From: DASWJQ01 sp036397095 | GTDB taxonomy: Bacteria; Chloroflexota; Anaerolineae; Anaerolineales; E44-bin32 | Reading direction: 5' to 3' | Length of the DNA stretch: 14,969 bases | Assembly: GCA_036397095.1 (NCBI GenBank) | Contig: DASWJQ010000137.1 | Location: 1 to 14,969, forward strand | Shown: piece by piece, positions 14,684 to 14,969 of the stretch | Numbering within the stretch: the first letter of the stretch is position 1 | Layout: the number at the start of each line of letters is the position of its first letter | Position numbers and translations under genes: made by a program | The notes under the pieces: generated by a model | What the model saw: the letters and a program-made list of their open reading frames with translations, nothing else | What the model was told of the DNA's origin: nothing | Database searches by the model: none

Positions 14684-14969
14684 ATCGTTTGCGAAGTTGG
14701 CTCCCGTGGCTGGCGGGGCCGGTGTCCGTCAGCCTGGTTGTTGCCGCCCTGGCCCCAGGTGGGGCGTTCTGGCCGGCCTTTGGCGGTTATCTGATGATTT
14801 GCCTGATCGGCGCTGGCCTATTGTGGGCCGGCTGGCGGGCGACGCTCGACGAACGAACACCACGCATGGTCGTCTTCGCAGTCTTGGCCGGCCTGATCGT
14901 GCGGCTCTTCGTGGGTGTCGGGCTGCAGTTGGCCCTACCCGAGCTGGGCTATGACACCAGTCCTCAGAA
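14680..14969 (+). CDS. Membrane protein, N-terminal part, possibly a second GT-C enzyme
   Basis: This is a partial gene that runs off the right edge. A GTG at 14680 overlaps the preceding TGA (GTGA), and the frame is open for all 96 visible codons. The translation starts MNRLRSWLPWLAGPVSV and shows three hydrophobic segments (about 9-28, 31-51 and 63-84). It ends with LPELGYDTSPQ, an acidic outside loop comparable to the first loop of GT-C transferases. A longer reading frame in another phase covers the same bases but looks like a shadow (Arg/Cys-rich, no domain). The start has only a weak, too-close GGAG (14675-14678), so translation probably depends on coupling. GT-C identity is a guess from context and the loop. 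Confidence 0.6.
   Translation, partial: MNRLRSWLPWLAGPVSVSLVVAALAPGGAFWPAFGGYLMICLIGAGLLWAGWRATLDERTPRMVVFAVLAGLIVRLFVGVGLQLALPELGYDTSPQ

Noticed and set aside
14475..14954. Open frame of 159 codons at the right end in another phase
   Set aside because: The frame beginning with GTG at 14680 gives membrane helices and GTGA coupling. This one is Arg/Cys-rich and overlaps the end of the previous membrane gene.
1..14969. CRISPR arrays, tRNA/rRNA genes, transposases, phage or defence genes
   Set aside because: I looked for regular direct repeats, tRNA-like cloverleaf ends, and recombinase, nuclease or toxin-antitoxin motifs and saw none that could be supported.

Overview
The window comes from a GC-rich bacterium. 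The gene content, and an FMN riboswitch in front of a RibXY-type riboflavin ABC transporter, suggest a Chloroflexota (Anaerolineae-like) genome. This placement is inferred from gene families and is not proven by any marker here. Coding density is high. Most junctions between same-strand genes are ATGA, GTGA or TAATG overlaps, or gaps of a few bases, so the genes form tightly coupled operons.

Left part (1-1104, + strand): the 3' end of pstB (phosphate ABC transporter ATPase) followed by phoU, which is the tail of a pst/pho operon. Next (1101-4047, + strand) is a self-contained riboflavin-uptake unit. It has a strong sigma70-like promoter whose -35 overlaps the phoU stop codon, an FMN (RFN) riboswitch and an intrinsic terminator. 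A second perfect hairpin built from the same sequence words follows, and then the overlapping genes for permease (ribX), lipoprotein binding protein (ribY) and ATPase. The leader holds three copies of CTTCGGGG and two of CCCCGAAG, which gives a readable antiterminator/terminator switch.

Middle (4048-6143): a gene-free 330-base stretch with a long REP-like palindrome and a bidirectional terminator. It is followed by two minus-strand genes, a DUF4349 lipoprotein with a C-terminal membrane helix and a metallophosphoesterase.

Right part (6184-14969, + strand): a promoter sits so close to the GTG start of tsaE that the message should be leaderless. tsaE, tsaB, rimI and a family-4 uracil-DNA glycosylase follow (tRNA t6A modification, N-terminal acetylation, DNA repair). 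After only 34 bases a surface-polysaccharide cluster begins: WbpA-type UDP-HexNAc dehydrogenase, NAD-dependent sugar epimerase, Wzx-like flippase, GT4 glycosyltransferase, and two polytopic GT-C-like membrane proteins, the second cut by the window end. No terminator is visible between the housekeeping genes and the polysaccharide genes.

No CRISPR, tRNA, rRNA, transposase or prophage gene was seen. The region is mostly ordinary core and envelope biology. Its most interesting part is the riboswitch leader with its reiterated switching words.
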